Counted from the stretch's first letter, positions 7,016 to 15,644 are shown. The stretch: 64,000 nt of DNA from Mesorhizobium sp. B2-3-12 (GCF_006442205.1 NZ_VFVR01000002.1:806001-870000), one strand, 5' to 3'. The notes: a model not told the origin generated them from the letters alone. Made by a program: numbers and translations.

Positions 7016-8783
7016 GGGGAGGCTTCTCCGCCTCTTGTTTTCCCGCCAGTTGGGCCCGCGCGTCGCGGATCGAGGCGGCGTAGGTCACCAGCGGCCGCTT
7101 GACGCCGTGGTTGATCAGCATGCGCCGTATCCGCGGCGAGGCGCCCGATATGATGAAGCGCACGCCGGCGCGGCTGGCCTTGCGGGCCGCGCTTTCGATG
7201 ACATTGACCGCGGTCGAATCGAAAAGCGGCACGGCCGAACAGTCGAGGATGAAATTCTTGCGCTGGTCGGCGATGCGGTCGAGCACACTGCCGACGGTGG
7301 AGGCGGCACCGAAGAAGAAGGCGCCCGAGATGCGATAGACGACGGTGTCGGCGTCGACAGCCGCGCTGGAATCGTAGGCGCGACCGCCATCGGCGCCGTC
7401 GGCGACATCGTCCTGGGCCAGCTCCGCCTCGACCGCGACTGACTTCGCCATGCGGTCGATGAACAGGATCGAGCCGAGCGCGAAGCCGACGACGATGCCT
7501 TCGGTCAGGTCGCGGAAGACGACGATCAGGAAGGTCGCCATCAGCACCAGCGCATCGCCCCGCGAGGCCCTGAGCAGCGTGGCGAAGGCCTGTTTCTCGA
7601 CCATGTTCCAGCAGACCACCGCCAGCACGCCGGCAAGGGCGGAGAGCGGAATGTAGCTGGCCAGCGGTGCGGCCGCCAGCATCAGCACCAGCAGGATGGC
7701 CGAATGGACCATACCCGAGACCGGGCCGTGCGCACCGGCCCGCACATTGGTGGCGGTGCGCGCGATGGTGCCGGTGGCGCAGATGCCGCCGAACAGGGCG
7801 GACGCGATGTTGGCGAAGCCTTGCGCGACCAGCTCGCAATTCGACCGATGCCGCCGCCCCGTCATGCCGTCGGCGACGACGGCCGACAGCAGTGATTCGA
7901 TGGCGCCGAGCAGCGCGAAGGCGACGGCATCCGGCAGCACCTCGATCATCCTGTCGAGACTGACCGGGGGCAGGCCGGGCCATTGCAGGCTGCGCGGAAT
8001 GCCGCCATAGCGCGTGCCGATCGTCGCGGCCGGCAGCGCGAACAACGCCACCACGATCGAGGCAAGCCCGATGGCGATCAGCATGGAAGGCCATTTCGGC
8101 CGCCAGCGCTTCAGGAAAACGATGGTTGCCATGGTCAGCACCGCCACCGACGTCGTGGCGAGGTTGATCGTGCCGGACGCTTGGCCAAGCGCGATCAGCT
8201 TGGGGACGAACGGTCCGGGCTCCCTGACCGGCAAGGTCAGCCCGAACAGTTCGACGATCTGCCCACAGAAGATGATGACGGCAATGCCGGCGGTGAAGCC
8301 GACGGTGACCGGATAGGGAATGAATTTGATGTAGGTGCCAAGCCTGAGATAGCCGATGGCAAGCAGGAACACGCCGGCCATCATCGTCGCCAGCAGCAGG
8401 CCGTCGACGCCGACCCGTGCGACAGTCGCCGCCACCAGCACGATGAAGGCGCCGGCCGGGCCGCCGATCTGGAAGCGGCTGCCACCGAAGGCCGAGATGA
8501 TGAAACCGCCGACGATGGAGGTGTAGAGGCCACGTTCCGGCGTGACGCCGGAAGCGATCGCGATTGCCATCGACAGCGGCAGCGCGACGATGGCGACCGT
8601 CAGGCCGGACATCACGTCGGCCTTGAATTGCGGCAGGTGGTAACCCTCCCGCCAGACCGTCACCAGTTTCGGTGTGAACAGTTCGGAAAAGGTCGGTTTT
8701 GCCGACCCTTGAGGCGATCCGCGGGCCGGCCCGTGAACCCGTTGACGGGCCGGTTGATGCACTGCTTGACGGGCTTGGTCCAT
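7005..8783 (-). CDS. SulP-family anion transporter with STAS domain
   Basis: A 592-aa inner-membrane protein. The transporter core (about residues 45-440) has the SulP signatures LPLSMAIAIASGVTPERGLY and FGGSRFQIGGPAGAF plus 10-14 hydrophobic helices. A cytosolic STAS domain fills about 480-570 (FILDCSAVPLFDSTAVNVIE), with the conserved DST where anti-sigma-antagonist relatives carry the phospho-Ser. Substrates in the family include sulfate, bicarbonate, dicarboxylates and chloride; sequence does not choose. The first 30 residues are Gln/Arg/Pro-rich and poorly conserved, so the true start could be downstream. The XRE gene 69 bp upstream on the same strand may be its regulator. Confidence 0.9.
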   Translation of the reverse strand: MDQARQAVHQPARQRVHGPARGSPQGSAKPTFSELFTPKLVTVWREGYHLPQFKADVMSGLTVAIVALPLSMAIAIASGVTPERGLYTSIVGGFIISAFGGSRFQIGGPAGAFIVLVAATVARVGVDGLLLATMMAGVFLLAIGYLRLGTYIKFIPYPVTVGFTAGIAVIIFCGQIVELFGLTLPVREPGPFVPKLIALGQASGTINLATTSVAVLTMATIVFLKRWRPKWPSMLIAIGLASIVVALFALPAATIGTRYGGIPRSLQWPGLPPVSLDRMIEVLPDAVAFALLGAIESLLSAVVADGMTGRRHRSNCELVAQGFANIASALFGGICATGTIARTATNVRAGAHGPVSGMVHSAILLVLMLAAAPLASYIPLSALAGVLAVVCWNMVEKQAFATLLRASRGDALVLMATFLIVVFRDLTEGIVVGFALGSILFIDRMAKSVAVEAELAQDDVADGADGGRAYDSSAAVDADTVVYRISGAFFFGAASTVGSVLDRIADQRKNFILDCSAVPLFDSTAVNVIESAARKASRAGVRFIISGASPRIRRMLINHGVKRPLVTYAASIRDARAQLAGKQEAEKPPLSG

Positions 8784-8852
8784 GGGCTGCCTTCCGCACC
8801 TCGCAAAGGCGGCGGGATCGTCGGCAGGACTGTCGGCGGTCGCCGTCGCGAC

Positions 8853-9131
8853 TTATGCCGGCTCAGCCTTGGGATCCGGCGGCACCGCGGACTTGAGGCG
8901 CACGCCCCTGCCGCCGCGCTCGCTGGCATGGTTCTCGCCGATCAGCTCCACCCCGGCCTCGTCGAGAGCCTGGATGACCTTCATCAGCGTATCGACCACG
9001 CCCCTGACCACGCCGTCGCTCGCTTCCATGCGCTGGATTGTCGGAAGCGAGACGCCGGCGCGCTCGGCGAGCGTCTTCTGGTCAATGCCGGCCAAGGCCC
9101 TTGCGGCACGCATCTGCGCGGCAGTGATCAT
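8853..9131 (-). CDS. small XRE-type helix-turn-helix regulator
   Basis: A 92-aa protein that is mostly one HTH: ARALAGIDQKTLAERAGVSL followed by PTIQRME, then a C-terminal segment ALDEAGVELIGENHASERGG. This is the short XRE type (Cro/C1) common as stand-alone regulators in rhizobia. The start MITAAQMRAAR at 9131 is preferred to the longer frame at 9194 because it gives the family N-terminus. It lies 69 bp upstream of the SulP gene on the same strand, so it may form a two-gene unit with it. The upstream gap is AT-rich and has an imperfect palindrome. Confidence 0.85.
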   Translation of the reverse strand: MITAAQMRAARALAGIDQKTLAERAGVSLPTIQRMEASDGVVRGVVDTLMKVIQALDEAGVELIGENHASERGGRGVRLKSAVPPDPKAEPA

Positions 9132-9225
9132 CGGCCGGAACCCATGTCTGAGTCTGCTGATATAACGTATAATACTATCATTGTGATGTTTCAAGCATCA
9201 TTATGCATATATCAGACATGCAAGT
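9132..9225 (-). promoter_or_regulatory. AT-rich promoter region of the small XRE gene
   Basis: This 94-bp stretch is much richer in A+T than its surroundings. TGATGTTT-C-AAGCATCA at 9184-9200 is a near-perfect inverted repeat (7 of 8 pairs), a plausible XRE autoregulatory operator. Seen in sequence; function inferred. Confidence 0.4.
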
Positions 9226-9948
9226 TTACTCGCTTTCACCGACCACCTTGCGGCGCTGCAGCATCCGCGCCACCAGCCAGCATAGCATCGCCCAGGCAAA
9301 ACCGGCGCACCAACCCGCCAGCACGTCCGACGGCCAGTGGACGCCGAGATAGATGCGGCTGACGCCGACCAGCACCGTTGTCAGCACGGCAAGCGACAGG
9401 ACATAGATCTTGGTCGCCCGGCCACGCAGGAACCGCGCAGCGAGCGAGCCGAGCGTCAGGTAGGTCACCGCCGACAGCATGGCGTGGCCGCTCGGGAAGG
9501 AGAGCGAGGTCTCGTTGACGAGATGCGAGATCAGTTCGGGCCGCGGCCGGTCGACGCCGACTTTCAACAGGCTGGACAGAAGCTGGCCACCGGCGACGGC
9601 GACGAACATGAGAAATGCCGTCCCCGGCCTGCGGATCAACAAGAGGTAGACGATGGTCGCCGCCGTGATCAGCACCAGCACGCTGGCGCTGCCAAGGCTT
9701 GTGATGTCGCGCATCGCCCCTTCCAGCCATGGCGGACCGATGGGAACGCCGGGCTGGCCCGGCTGGCGGAAGGCGAGCAGGATCTCGGTGTCGAAACCAT
9801 GCGCGGCGGTGGCGCGTGCCAGCTCCATCAGCTCGACGAAACCCCACAGCCCGCCGGCGATGGCCAGGCCGGCCAGCAGCACCGGGAATTCGATCCGGTT
9901 GAGCAGCGTGCTTGCGGGACCCTTCATCGAGCCGTCATCCCTAGTCAT
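9226..9948 (-). CDS. PAP2-family membrane phosphatase
   Basis: A 240-aa integral membrane phosphatase with about six hydrophobic helices. The three-part acid-phosphatase signature is complete: KVGVDRPRP (motif 1), FPSGHAM (motif 2, catalytic His) and SRIYLGVHWPSDVLAG (motif 3, nucleophilic His). Family members dephosphorylate phosphatidic acid, phosphatidylglycerophosphate, undecaprenyl pyrophosphate or lipid A at the periplasmic face. The start at 9948 has AAGGGACG just upstream. It follows the SMR-like transporter with a 29-bp gap on the same strand, so the two may be cotranscribed. Confidence 0.9.
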   Translation of the reverse strand: MTRDDGSMKGPASTLLNRIEFPVLLAGLAIAGGLWGFVELMELARATAAHGFDTEILLAFRQPGQPGVPIGPPWLEGAMRDITSLGSASVLVLITAATIVYLLLIRRPGTAFLMFVAVAGGQLLSSLLKVGVDRPRPELISHLVNETSLSFPSGHAMLSAVTYLTLGSLAARFLRGRATKIYVLSLAVLTTVLVGVSRIYLGVHWPSDVLAGWCAGFAWAMLCWLVARMLQRRKVVGESE

Positions 9949-9977
9949 CGTCCCTTCTTGTCATCACCCCCTTCTTG

Positions 9978-10316
9978 TCATCGACCTTGCAGATAGGGGC
10001 CAAGCGTGATCAGCGCCACGGCCGCAACCGCCAGCACGATGCCGGCCGCCTGCAGCGCATTGACGCGCTCGCCGAAGAACACCAGTGCGACGACGTTGAC
10101 CGAGACCAGCTGGATCACCGCCGAGAGGCTGAAAGATACCGACATGCCGAACTCGCGGATCAGCCGCAGCATGATCAGATTGCCCAGCGAATAGAGTGCC
10201 AGCGTCAGCAGTATCTTGCCCAGGCTGGGCGCCAGCCCCCATTGTTTGGCGGCGGTCGCCGCCAGCAGGAAGATCACCGTCGAAAAGCCAAGCTGCAGCA
10301 ATCCCGAAAAACTCAA
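9978..10316 (-). CDS. small 4-TM transporter of the DMT/SMR type
   Basis: A protein of about 112 aa with four hydrophobic helices, the size of EmrE-type small multidrug resistance proteins or half-size EamA proteins. The last two helices (SFSLSAVIQLVSVNVVALVFF, GERVNALQAAGIVLAVAAV) carry the GERV...Q.GI pattern seen in DMT-superfamily members. I choose TTG 10316 (MSFSGLLQLGF) with GAGGGGGGAC upstream; an ATG at 10406 would add a 30-residue hydrophilic tail foreign to the family. EmrE's membrane-embedded Glu is not visible in helix 1 (LGFSTVIFLLAATAAKQWG), so ordinary cation antiport is doubtful. Lipid or undecaprenyl-linked sugar flipping (as for ArnE/F) is an alternative that would fit the PAP2 neighbour. 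Confidence 0.7.
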   Translation of the reverse strand: MSFSGLLQLGFSTVIFLLAATAAKQWGLAPSLGKILLTLALYSLGNLIMLRLIREFGMSVSFSLSAVIQLVSVNVVALVFFGERVNALQAAGIVLAVAAVALITLGPYLQGR

Positions 10317-10504
10317 CGTCCGTCCCCCCTCGAAGCGGCTCTGGCCGCGTGCGTGGCGGACCTTGTTCCCGAAGCATGCCGGTCCGTCAAGCGATGTCAT
10401 GCCCATGGCGGCCTCGTGCTAACGAGGGTCTTGGCAACGGCGGGGCTGAGGCTCAATGTGGTGAAAATCGCCCAACCTGTCGATAGAAGGGCGATCAGGG
10501 GCTC

Positions 10505-11896
10505 ATGATTCGTATTCTTCAGAACTTGGCGCGGCGCTGGAGCGAGCTTTCCCTCGCCTTGCAGTTCGTCGTTGCCGGCGGGTTCGGCTTGCTGGTCGTC
10601 ATGCTGGTGGTGGGCGCGTGGGTGACGACGCAGATCCGGGAGGGGGTCACCCGCAATTCGGCCGCCACGACGGCGCTCTACGTCGACAGCGTGATCGCGC
10701 CGTTGTTGCCCGACCTGCGCAAGAACGAGGAGCTCAGCGAGTCCGTCAAGCAGGCGCTCGACGAGACGCTCGGCCAGGGCGCGCTCGGCAAACGCCTGGT
10801 GTCGTTCAGGCTCTGGCGCCGCGACGGCACCGTACTCTATTCGAAAGACGCGGCCTTGATAGGCCGGCGCTTCGAGGTGACCGACAATCTGCGTTCCGCC
10901 TTCCAGGGCAACGTTACCGCCCAGTTCGATACGTTCGACGAGAACGAAGAGAAGGAGCGGTCCTCGGGCGTGCCGTTGCTGGAGATCTACAACCCCGTGC
11001 GCGAACCCTGGTCCGGCGATGTGGTCGCCGTCACCGAATTCTATGAGGTCGCCAGCGATTTCAAGGCCACGCTGGCATCGGCGCTGCTGTCGAGCTGGCT
11101 GGTCGTGGCCGGCACCACCTTGATGGCATTCCTGCTCCTGTCGGGCATCGTCCTGCGCGGCAGCCGCACCATCGACGACCAGCGCGGGGCGCTGCGCCGC
11201 CAGGTGTCGGAGCTGCAGGACCTGGTGACGCAGAACAGCGCCCTGCGGCACCGCGTGCAGCGGGCGTCACGCCGCGCCACCGCGCTCAACGAAAGATATC
11301 TGCGCCGGATCGGCGCCGACCTGCATGACGGCCCGGCCCAGCTCGTGGCCCTGGCGGCGCTGCGCATGGACAGTCCCGTGTTTACCGGCGACGGCCTTGC
11401 CAGCGAGGGCCGCTCGACCGAGGTCGCGATGATCCGCAAGACGCTGGAGGACGCGATGCGCGAAATACGCGGCATCTGCACCGGCCTGGTCCTGCCGCAG
11501 ATAGAAACGGCGGCGGTGGCGGACGTGTTGCGGCTGGCCGTCGAGGAACATGAGCGCCGGACGGGCACGGCGGTGAGGCTCACGCAGCCCGCCCATTTGC
11601 CCGAGCCCGGCGCTTCTGAGAAGATCAGCATCTATCGCTTCGTGCAGGAGGGGCTGAACAATGCCTACCGCCACGGGCGGGGCAAGGATCAGGCGGTGCG
11701 CGCGGGCATGAAAAACGGCAGGCTTTTCGTCGAAGTGTCGGATGGCGGGCCGGGTTTCGATCCGGCGCGGGCCGAAGGATTGGGGCTCGCCGGCCTGAGA
11801 GAGCGGGTTGAAAGCATTGGCGGACAGTTCGAAACCCTGACGGGGCCGAAGGGCACGAAACTGGTGATCCGTCTTTCGGTCGAGGAGCAAGCATGA
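10505..11896 (+). CDS. membrane sensor histidine kinase, NarL/HisKA_3 type
   Basis: A 463-aa inner-membrane kinase. TM1 is at about 18-42 and TM2 about 192-215; between them lies a ~150-residue periplasmic sensor with a single-Cache-like look (YSKDAALIGRRFEVTDNLRSA). A coiled coil (about 220-260) leads to the HisKA_3 box with phospho-His in IGADLHDGPAQLVALAALR. The ATPase domain has FVQEGLNNAYRHG (N box), VSDGGPGFDP (G1) and GLGLAGLRERV (G2). It should autophosphorylate and pass phosphate to the response regulator whose ATG overlaps its stop codon (ATGA, 11893-11896). The ligand is unknown. Confidence 0.93.
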   Translation: MIRILQNLARRWSELSLALQFVVAGGFGLLVVMLVVGAWVTTQIREGVTRNSAATTALYVDSVIAPLLPDLRKNEELSESVKQALDETLGQGALGKRLVSFRLWRRDGTVLYSKDAALIGRRFEVTDNLRSAFQGNVTAQFDTFDENEEKERSSGVPLLEIYNPVREPWSGDVVAVTEFYEVASDFKATLASALLSSWLVVAGTTLMAFLLLSGIVLRGSRTIDDQRGALRRQVSELQDLVTQNSALRHRVQRASRRATALNERYLRRIGADLHDGPAQLVALAALRMDSPVFTGDGLASEGRSTEVAMIRKTLEDAMREIRGICTGLVLPQIETAAVADVLRLAVEEHERRTGTAVRLTQPAHLPEPGASEKISIYRFVQEGLNNAYRHGRGKDQAVRAGMKNGRLFVEVSDGGPGFDPARAEGLGLAGLRERVESIGGQFETLTGPKGTKLVIRLSVEEQA

Positions 11897-12555
11897 TGGG
11901 CGCCATCCGTATCGCCATTGTCGACGACCATCCTCTCTTCCGCGAGGGTGTGACACGCAGCCTGTCGGAGATCGGAGGCTTCGAGGTGGTCGGGGAAGGG
12001 GCTACCGCGCAGGACGCGGAACGCATCGCCTCGACCGTGCAGCCCGACATCTTGCTGCTCGATATTTCCATGCCGGGCGGCGGCCTGCCCGCGGTCGCGA
12101 ACATCCTTGCCGACCACCCCGCCCAGAAGATCGTCATGCTTACCGTCTCGGAGGCCAATAGCGACGTCACCAAGGCCCTGAACGCGGGGGTGCACGGCTA
12201 CATCCTCAAAGGCGTCGGGTCGCGCGCGCTTGCCGATATCCTGCGCAACGTGGCGGCCGGTGAAAGCTATCTTTCGCCGACGCTATCGGCCCGGCTGCTT
12301 TCCGATGTTCAGTCCCTGCAGCCCGCCAACGGCATGGCGGACCGGCTGCGGCAACTCACCGGTCGACAGACCGAAATCCTGCGGCTGGTGGCGGAGGGGC
12401 TCAGCAACAAGGAAGTGGCCTTGCGCCTGGAGCTGCAGGAGAAGACCGTCAAGCATCACATGACGGGGGTGCTGTCGAAACTCAACGTGCGGAACCGCAC
12501 CGAAGCGGCCCTGATGATGCGCGAGTTTCGCGACCGCGAGAGGGATCGCCCGTAG
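11893..12555 (+). CDS. NarL/FixJ-type response regulator
   Basis: A 220-aa response regulator. The receiver domain (6-120) has the acidic pair IVDDHPLFREG, phospho-acceptor Asp in DILLLDISMPGG, Thr in MLTVSEA and Lys in YILKGVG. The LuxR-type HTH is at about 150-212 (LTGRQTEILRLVAEGLSNKE, then TVKHHMTGVLSKLNVRNRTEA). It is the cognate partner of the kinase at 10505-11896, with 4-bp overlap. Targets are unknown. Downstream are two perfect hairpins (12654-12720) that probably end the transcript. Confidence 0.95.
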   Translation: MMGAIRIAIVDDHPLFREGVTRSLSEIGGFEVVGEGATAQDAERIASTVQPDILLLDISMPGGGLPAVANILADHPAQKIVMLTVSEANSDVTKALNAGVHGYILKGVGSRALADILRNVAAGESYLSPTLSARLLSDVQSLQPANGMADRLRQLTGRQTEILRLVAEGLSNKEVALRLELQEKTVKHHMTGVLSKLNVRNRTEAALMMREFRDRERDRP

Positions 12556-12653
12556 ATGGGTCGGCGTTCAATGGAACAGCCGGCCCGCTCGCCGCGCGCT
12601 TTTCCCGCGAAGACGGTTACATATCGCGGCACTGGAATGCCGCGCAAAACGAG

Positions 12654-12684
12654 GTCACCTCCGCCGGGGGGCGGCGGAGGTGAC
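12654..12684. terminator. perfect GC-rich stem-loop after the two-component operon
   Basis: Arms GTCACCTCCGCC (12654-12665) and GGCGGAGGTGAC (12673-12684) pair over 12 bp around a 7-nt loop. There is no U-run, so a strict intrinsic terminator is not shown, but the site between convergent genes fits bidirectional termination or 3'-end protection. Confidence 0.55.
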
Positions 12685-12686
12685 GT

Positions 12687-12720
12687 GTGAAACTGGTCGT
12701 TGCCTGTTGACCAGTTTCAC
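12687..12720. terminator. second perfect stem-loop, adjacent to the first
   Basis: Arms GTGAAACTGGTC (12687-12698) and GACCAGTTTCAC (12709-12720) pair over 12 bp with a 10-nt loop. It begins 3 nt after the previous stem-loop. Probably part of the same convergent 3'-end structure. Confidence 0.5.
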
Positions 12721-12788
12721 GGGGCCGAAATTCACGGGGCCGAGATTCACAGAGCCCAGATTCGCGCCGCCTGGATTCACAGAGCCTT
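12714..12788 (-). repeat. five tandem 15-bp units covering the stop of the Gly/Asn-rich gene
   Basis: Units of 15 bp start at 12714, 12729, 12744, 12759 and 12774, with consensus GATTCACRGRGCCNA on the plus strand. On the minus strand each unit reads in frame with the 3' end of the Gly/Asn-rich gene, and four of the five contain the TGA stop. The repeat therefore looks like tandem duplication of the last five codons of that gene. Confidence 0.8.
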
Positions 12789-13340
12789 GAGGCGGCTTGC
12801 ATCGGCCGGTGTGGCACGGCGATCGATGATCGTGCGGCCGAGCTTGTCCTTCATGCTGAAACGGCCGTTCTCTATCTTCTCCGTCAAGCCATCGGGGTGC
12901 TGAACCGTAATCTTGTTGCCGTCCACGTCGACCTTGTCACCGGTCGCGGCGTTGACATGACTGCTCTTCGCACCCTGGCCCTTGCCGGCCCCCGAATTGC
13001 CGCCACCGTTATCAGCGCCGTTGCCGTTGCCGTTGTTTCCGTTGCCGTTGCCGTTGTTGCCGCCGCCGTTTCCGTTGCCACTGTTATTTCCGCCGTTGCC
13101 GTTTCCGCCGCTGCTGTTCCCACCGCCGCTATTGCCGCCGTTTCCGCCGCCACTATTCCCGCCGCCGTTGCCGCCGCCATTTCCACCACCGCCGCCGCCC
13201 TTGCCAGCAAGCGCGGTCGCGGCCTCGAGTCCGGGAACGAAGCCATGAAAGGCAATTCCATAGGGAGCGATGGTCAGCACCAGCAGAGCCGCCGAGCCGA
13301 AAGCCAGCCGGCAACAACGGGCCGTTATCGATCCGTGCAT
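12777..13340 (-). CDS. secreted Gly/Asn-rich low-complexity protein
   Basis: A 187-aa protein starting at ATG 13340 behind CGGAGATCAGG; the longer frame to 13544 collides with the phoX promoter. Residues 1-45 look like a signal peptide or membrane anchor (LAFGSAALLVLTIAPYGIAF). Residues about 50-115 are almost only Gly, Asn and Ser in GGGNGGGNSG-type repeats. The C-terminal 70 residues are an ordered-looking tail (DKVDVDGNKITVQHPDG, RTIIDRRATPADASRLKAL). Such Gly/Asn repeats occur in surface or matrix proteins of rhizobia; the function is unknown. The repeat length is likely to vary between strains. The gene is convergent with the response regulator and divergent from phoX. Confidence 0.75.
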   Translation of the reverse strand: MHGSITARCCRLAFGSAALLVLTIAPYGIAFHGFVPGLEAATALAGKGGGGGGNGGGNGGGNSGGGNGGNSGGGNSSGGNGNGGNNSGNGNGGGNNGNGNGNNGNGNGADNGGGNSGAGKGQGAKSSHVNAATGDKVDVDGNKITVQHPDGLTEKIENGRFSMKDKLGRTIIDRRATPADASRLKAL

Positions 13341-13537
13341 CCTGATCTCCGTCGATTGAGCCGGCGCGCCCACCCCAACGTCGCAGTGCGACCAACATCG
13401 CCGAAACAAATGGTGACCGGAAGCGACCTCCGACCGTTGCGTTTGTCTTCCAAGACCTTTGCAGGCGCAAGATTGGACCAAAGTCCCATGCCGGTCGTGA
13501 AAAAGCGGTGTCGTGAGGGAGCGATGGCGGGGATACG

Positions 13538-13569
13538 ATGTCACGAAAATGTGATCAGCACGCTATAAG
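13538..13569 (+). promoter_or_regulatory. candidate Pho box and -10 of phoX
   Basis: ATGTCAC-GAAA-ATGTGAT (13538-13555) has the 7-4-7 direct-repeat architecture of PhoB sites (consensus CTGTCAT-N4-CTGTCAT). TATAAG at 13564-13569 follows 8 bp later, close to the usual Pho box to -10 spacing. It lies 50 bp upstream of the phoX ATG. PhoB control of phoX is known in related rhizobia; here it is inferred. Confidence 0.6.
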
Positions 13570-13618
13570 GCGGTTGAACAGGCAACAAGCTCCAGCCAAA
13601 TCCAAGCCAGAGGCTCCC

Positions 13619-15622
13619 ATGACCGAACATCGCTCCCCCGACGTCCGATTCCGCACCAGCCTGCTCGAGGAAAACGAGGGACCGGCCAACAATCCCAGCG
13701 AAAACCGCACGATGGGCGAGATCATCGCCGCGCGGTTTTCGCGCCGTGGCTTCCTCAAGGGGTCGCTCGCGGTCTCGGCGATCGCCGCCACTGTCAGCCC
13801 GCTGGCCATGATCGCCGCCGACGATGCCCGCGCCGCGGAAGGCTCCGCCTTCAAATTCGAGGAACTGGAAGCCGGCATCGACGACAAGCACCATGTCGCG
13901 CCGGGCTACGACGCCGACGTTCTGTTGCGCTGGGGCGATCCGCTGTTCGCCGATTCGCCGGACTTCGATCCGACGAAGCAGTCGGCGCAAGCCCAGACCA
14001 GGCAGTTCGGCTACAACAACGACTATGTCGGCTACATTCCGCTCGACGGTTCGGCCGAACATGGCCTGCTGGTGGTCAACCACGAATACACCAACCCGCA
14101 TCTGATGTTCCCGGGCATCGTCAAGATCGTCGAGAAGGACGGCAAGAAGTCGGCCGAGGTGGCGCCGCTCTCGAAGGAGCAGGTCGATGTCGAGATGGCC
14201 GCGCATGGCGGCACCATCGTCGAGATCCGCAAGGATGGCGGCAAGTGGCAGGTGGTGCGCGACGGCAAGCTCAACCGCCGCATCACCGCCAACACCGAAA
14301 TGGCGCTGTCGGGCCCGGTCGCCGGCCATGACCGCGTCAAGACCAATGCCGACGCGTCCGGCGCCAAGGTGTTCGGCACCATCAACAATTGCGCTGGCGG
14401 CGTCACGCCCTGGGGCACCTATGTGATGTCCGAGGAGAATATTCACGGCTACTTCTCCGGCGAACTGCCGGAAGGCCACAAGGAAGCCGCCAACTACAAG
14501 CGCCTCGGCATCCCGGAAGGCGCTTATGAATGGGGCGCGCATTACGACCGCTTCAACCTCGCCAAGGAGCCGAACGAGGCCAACCGCTTCGGCTGGATCG
14601 TCGAGGTCGACGTCACCGATCCGAATTCGGTGCCGCGCAAGCGCACCGCCATGGGCCGCTTCAAGCATGAGGGCGCCGAGTCGATCGTTGCCAAGGACGG
14701 CCGCGTCGTCTTCTATCTCGGCGACGACGAGCGCTTCGACTATGTCTACAAATTCGTCACCAAGGGCACATTCGACGCCAACGACCCTGCCGCCAACAAG
14801 GACCTGCTCGACGACGGCACGTTGCATGTCGCCAAATTCGCCGAGGACGGTTCGGTCGAATGGCTGCCGATCGTGTTCGGCCAGGGTCCGCTGACGGCGG
14901 AAAACGGCTTTGCCGGCCAGGCCGACGTGCTGATCGAGACACGCCGCGCCGCCGACCTGCTCGGCGCCACCAAGATGGACCGGCCCGAGGACATCCAGCC
15001 CAATGGCGTCAACGGCAAGGTCTATGTCATGCTGACCAACAATTCCAAGCGCAAGGCCGACCAGGTCGACGCCGCCAATCCGCGCGCCGAAAACGCCTTC
15101 GGCCACATTATCGAAATATCGGAGGACGGCGGTGATTTTGCCGCTGCCAAGGGCAAGTGGGAAGTGCTGCTGAAATGTGGCGATCCCTCGGTGGCCGATG
15201 TCGGCGCCACCTTCTCCACCGCGACGACGGGCAATGGCTGGTTCGGCATGCCCGACAATTGCGCGGTCGATTCGGCCGGCCGCCTGTGGGTCGCCACCGA
15301 CGGCCAGGGTCCGAAGGCCACCGGCCGCACCGATGGCCTGTGGGCGGTGGACACGGAAGGATCGGCGCGGGCGACCTCGAAACTGTTCTTCCGCGTACCG
15401 ATCGGCGCCGAGATGTGCGGCCCGCTGTTTACGCCGGACGATCAGACCGCCTTCGTCGCCGTCCAGCATCCGGGCGACGGCGGCGAGGACTGGGAAGCGT
15501 TCGGCCGGCCCTCCTACTATGAGGACCTATCGACGCGTTGGCCCGATTTCAAGCCCGACATGCCGGTGCGGCCGGCGGTTGTGGCGATCACCAAGCAGGG
15601 CGGCGGCAAGATCGCCATCTGA
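13619..15622 (+). CDS. phoX: PhoX-type alkaline phosphatase, Tat-exported
   Basis: A 667-aa secreted phosphatase that releases phosphate from organic esters; PhoX enzymes use Ca and Fe cofactors. A twin-arginine signal FSRRGFLKGSLAVSAIAATV lies unusually far in, at about residues 40-60, after a hydrophilic leader; export would be by Tat. The propeller body is typical: VNHEYTNPHLMFPG, INNCAGGVTPWGTYVMSEEN, DGRVVFYLGDDERFDYVYKF and MPDNCAVDSAGRLWVATDGQ. The length matches the family. The start at 13619 follows a weak Shine-Dalgarno. Upstream is a candidate Pho box (13538-13555) and downstream a strong intrinsic terminator (15645), so the gene is probably a single phosphate-starvation-induced unit. 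Confidence 0.93.
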   Translation: MTEHRSPDVRFRTSLLEENEGPANNPSENRTMGEIIAARFSRRGFLKGSLAVSAIAATVSPLAMIAADDARAAEGSAFKFEELEAGIDDKHHVAPGYDADVLLRWGDPLFADSPDFDPTKQSAQAQTRQFGYNNDYVGYIPLDGSAEHGLLVVNHEYTNPHLMFPGIVKIVEKDGKKSAEVAPLSKEQVDVEMAAHGGTIVEIRKDGGKWQVVRDGKLNRRITANTEMALSGPVAGHDRVKTNADASGAKVFGTINNCAGGVTPWGTYVMSEENIHGYFSGELPEGHKEAANYKRLGIPEGAYEWGAHYDRFNLAKEPNEANRFGWIVEVDVTDPNSVPRKRTAMGRFKHEGAESIVAKDGRVVFYLGDDERFDYVYKFVTKGTFDANDPAANKDLLDDGTLHVAKFAEDGSVEWLPIVFGQGPLTAENGFAGQADVLIETRRAADLLGATKMDRPEDIQPNGVNGKVYVMLTNNSKRKADQVDAANPRAENAFGHIIEISEDGGDFAAAKGKWEVLLKCGDPSVADVGATFSTATTGNGWFGMPDNCAVDSAGRLWVATDGQGPKATGRTDGLWAVDTEGSARATSKLFFRVPIGAEMCGPLFTPDDQTAFVAVQHPGDGGEDWEAFGRPSYYEDLSTRWPDFKPDMPVRPAVVAITKQGGGKIAI

Positions 15623-15644
15623 CATCGGGCAAGACAAACCGAGA

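Noticed and set aside
12982..13248. A Pro/Leu-rich plus-strand frame
   Set aside because: It is the reverse of the Gly/Asn repeat gene and has no Shine-Dalgarno or signal.
13541..15469. A 642-codon minus-strand frame antisense to phoX
   Set aside because: An antisense shadow of a clearly coding gene; composition and lack of any motif argue against it.
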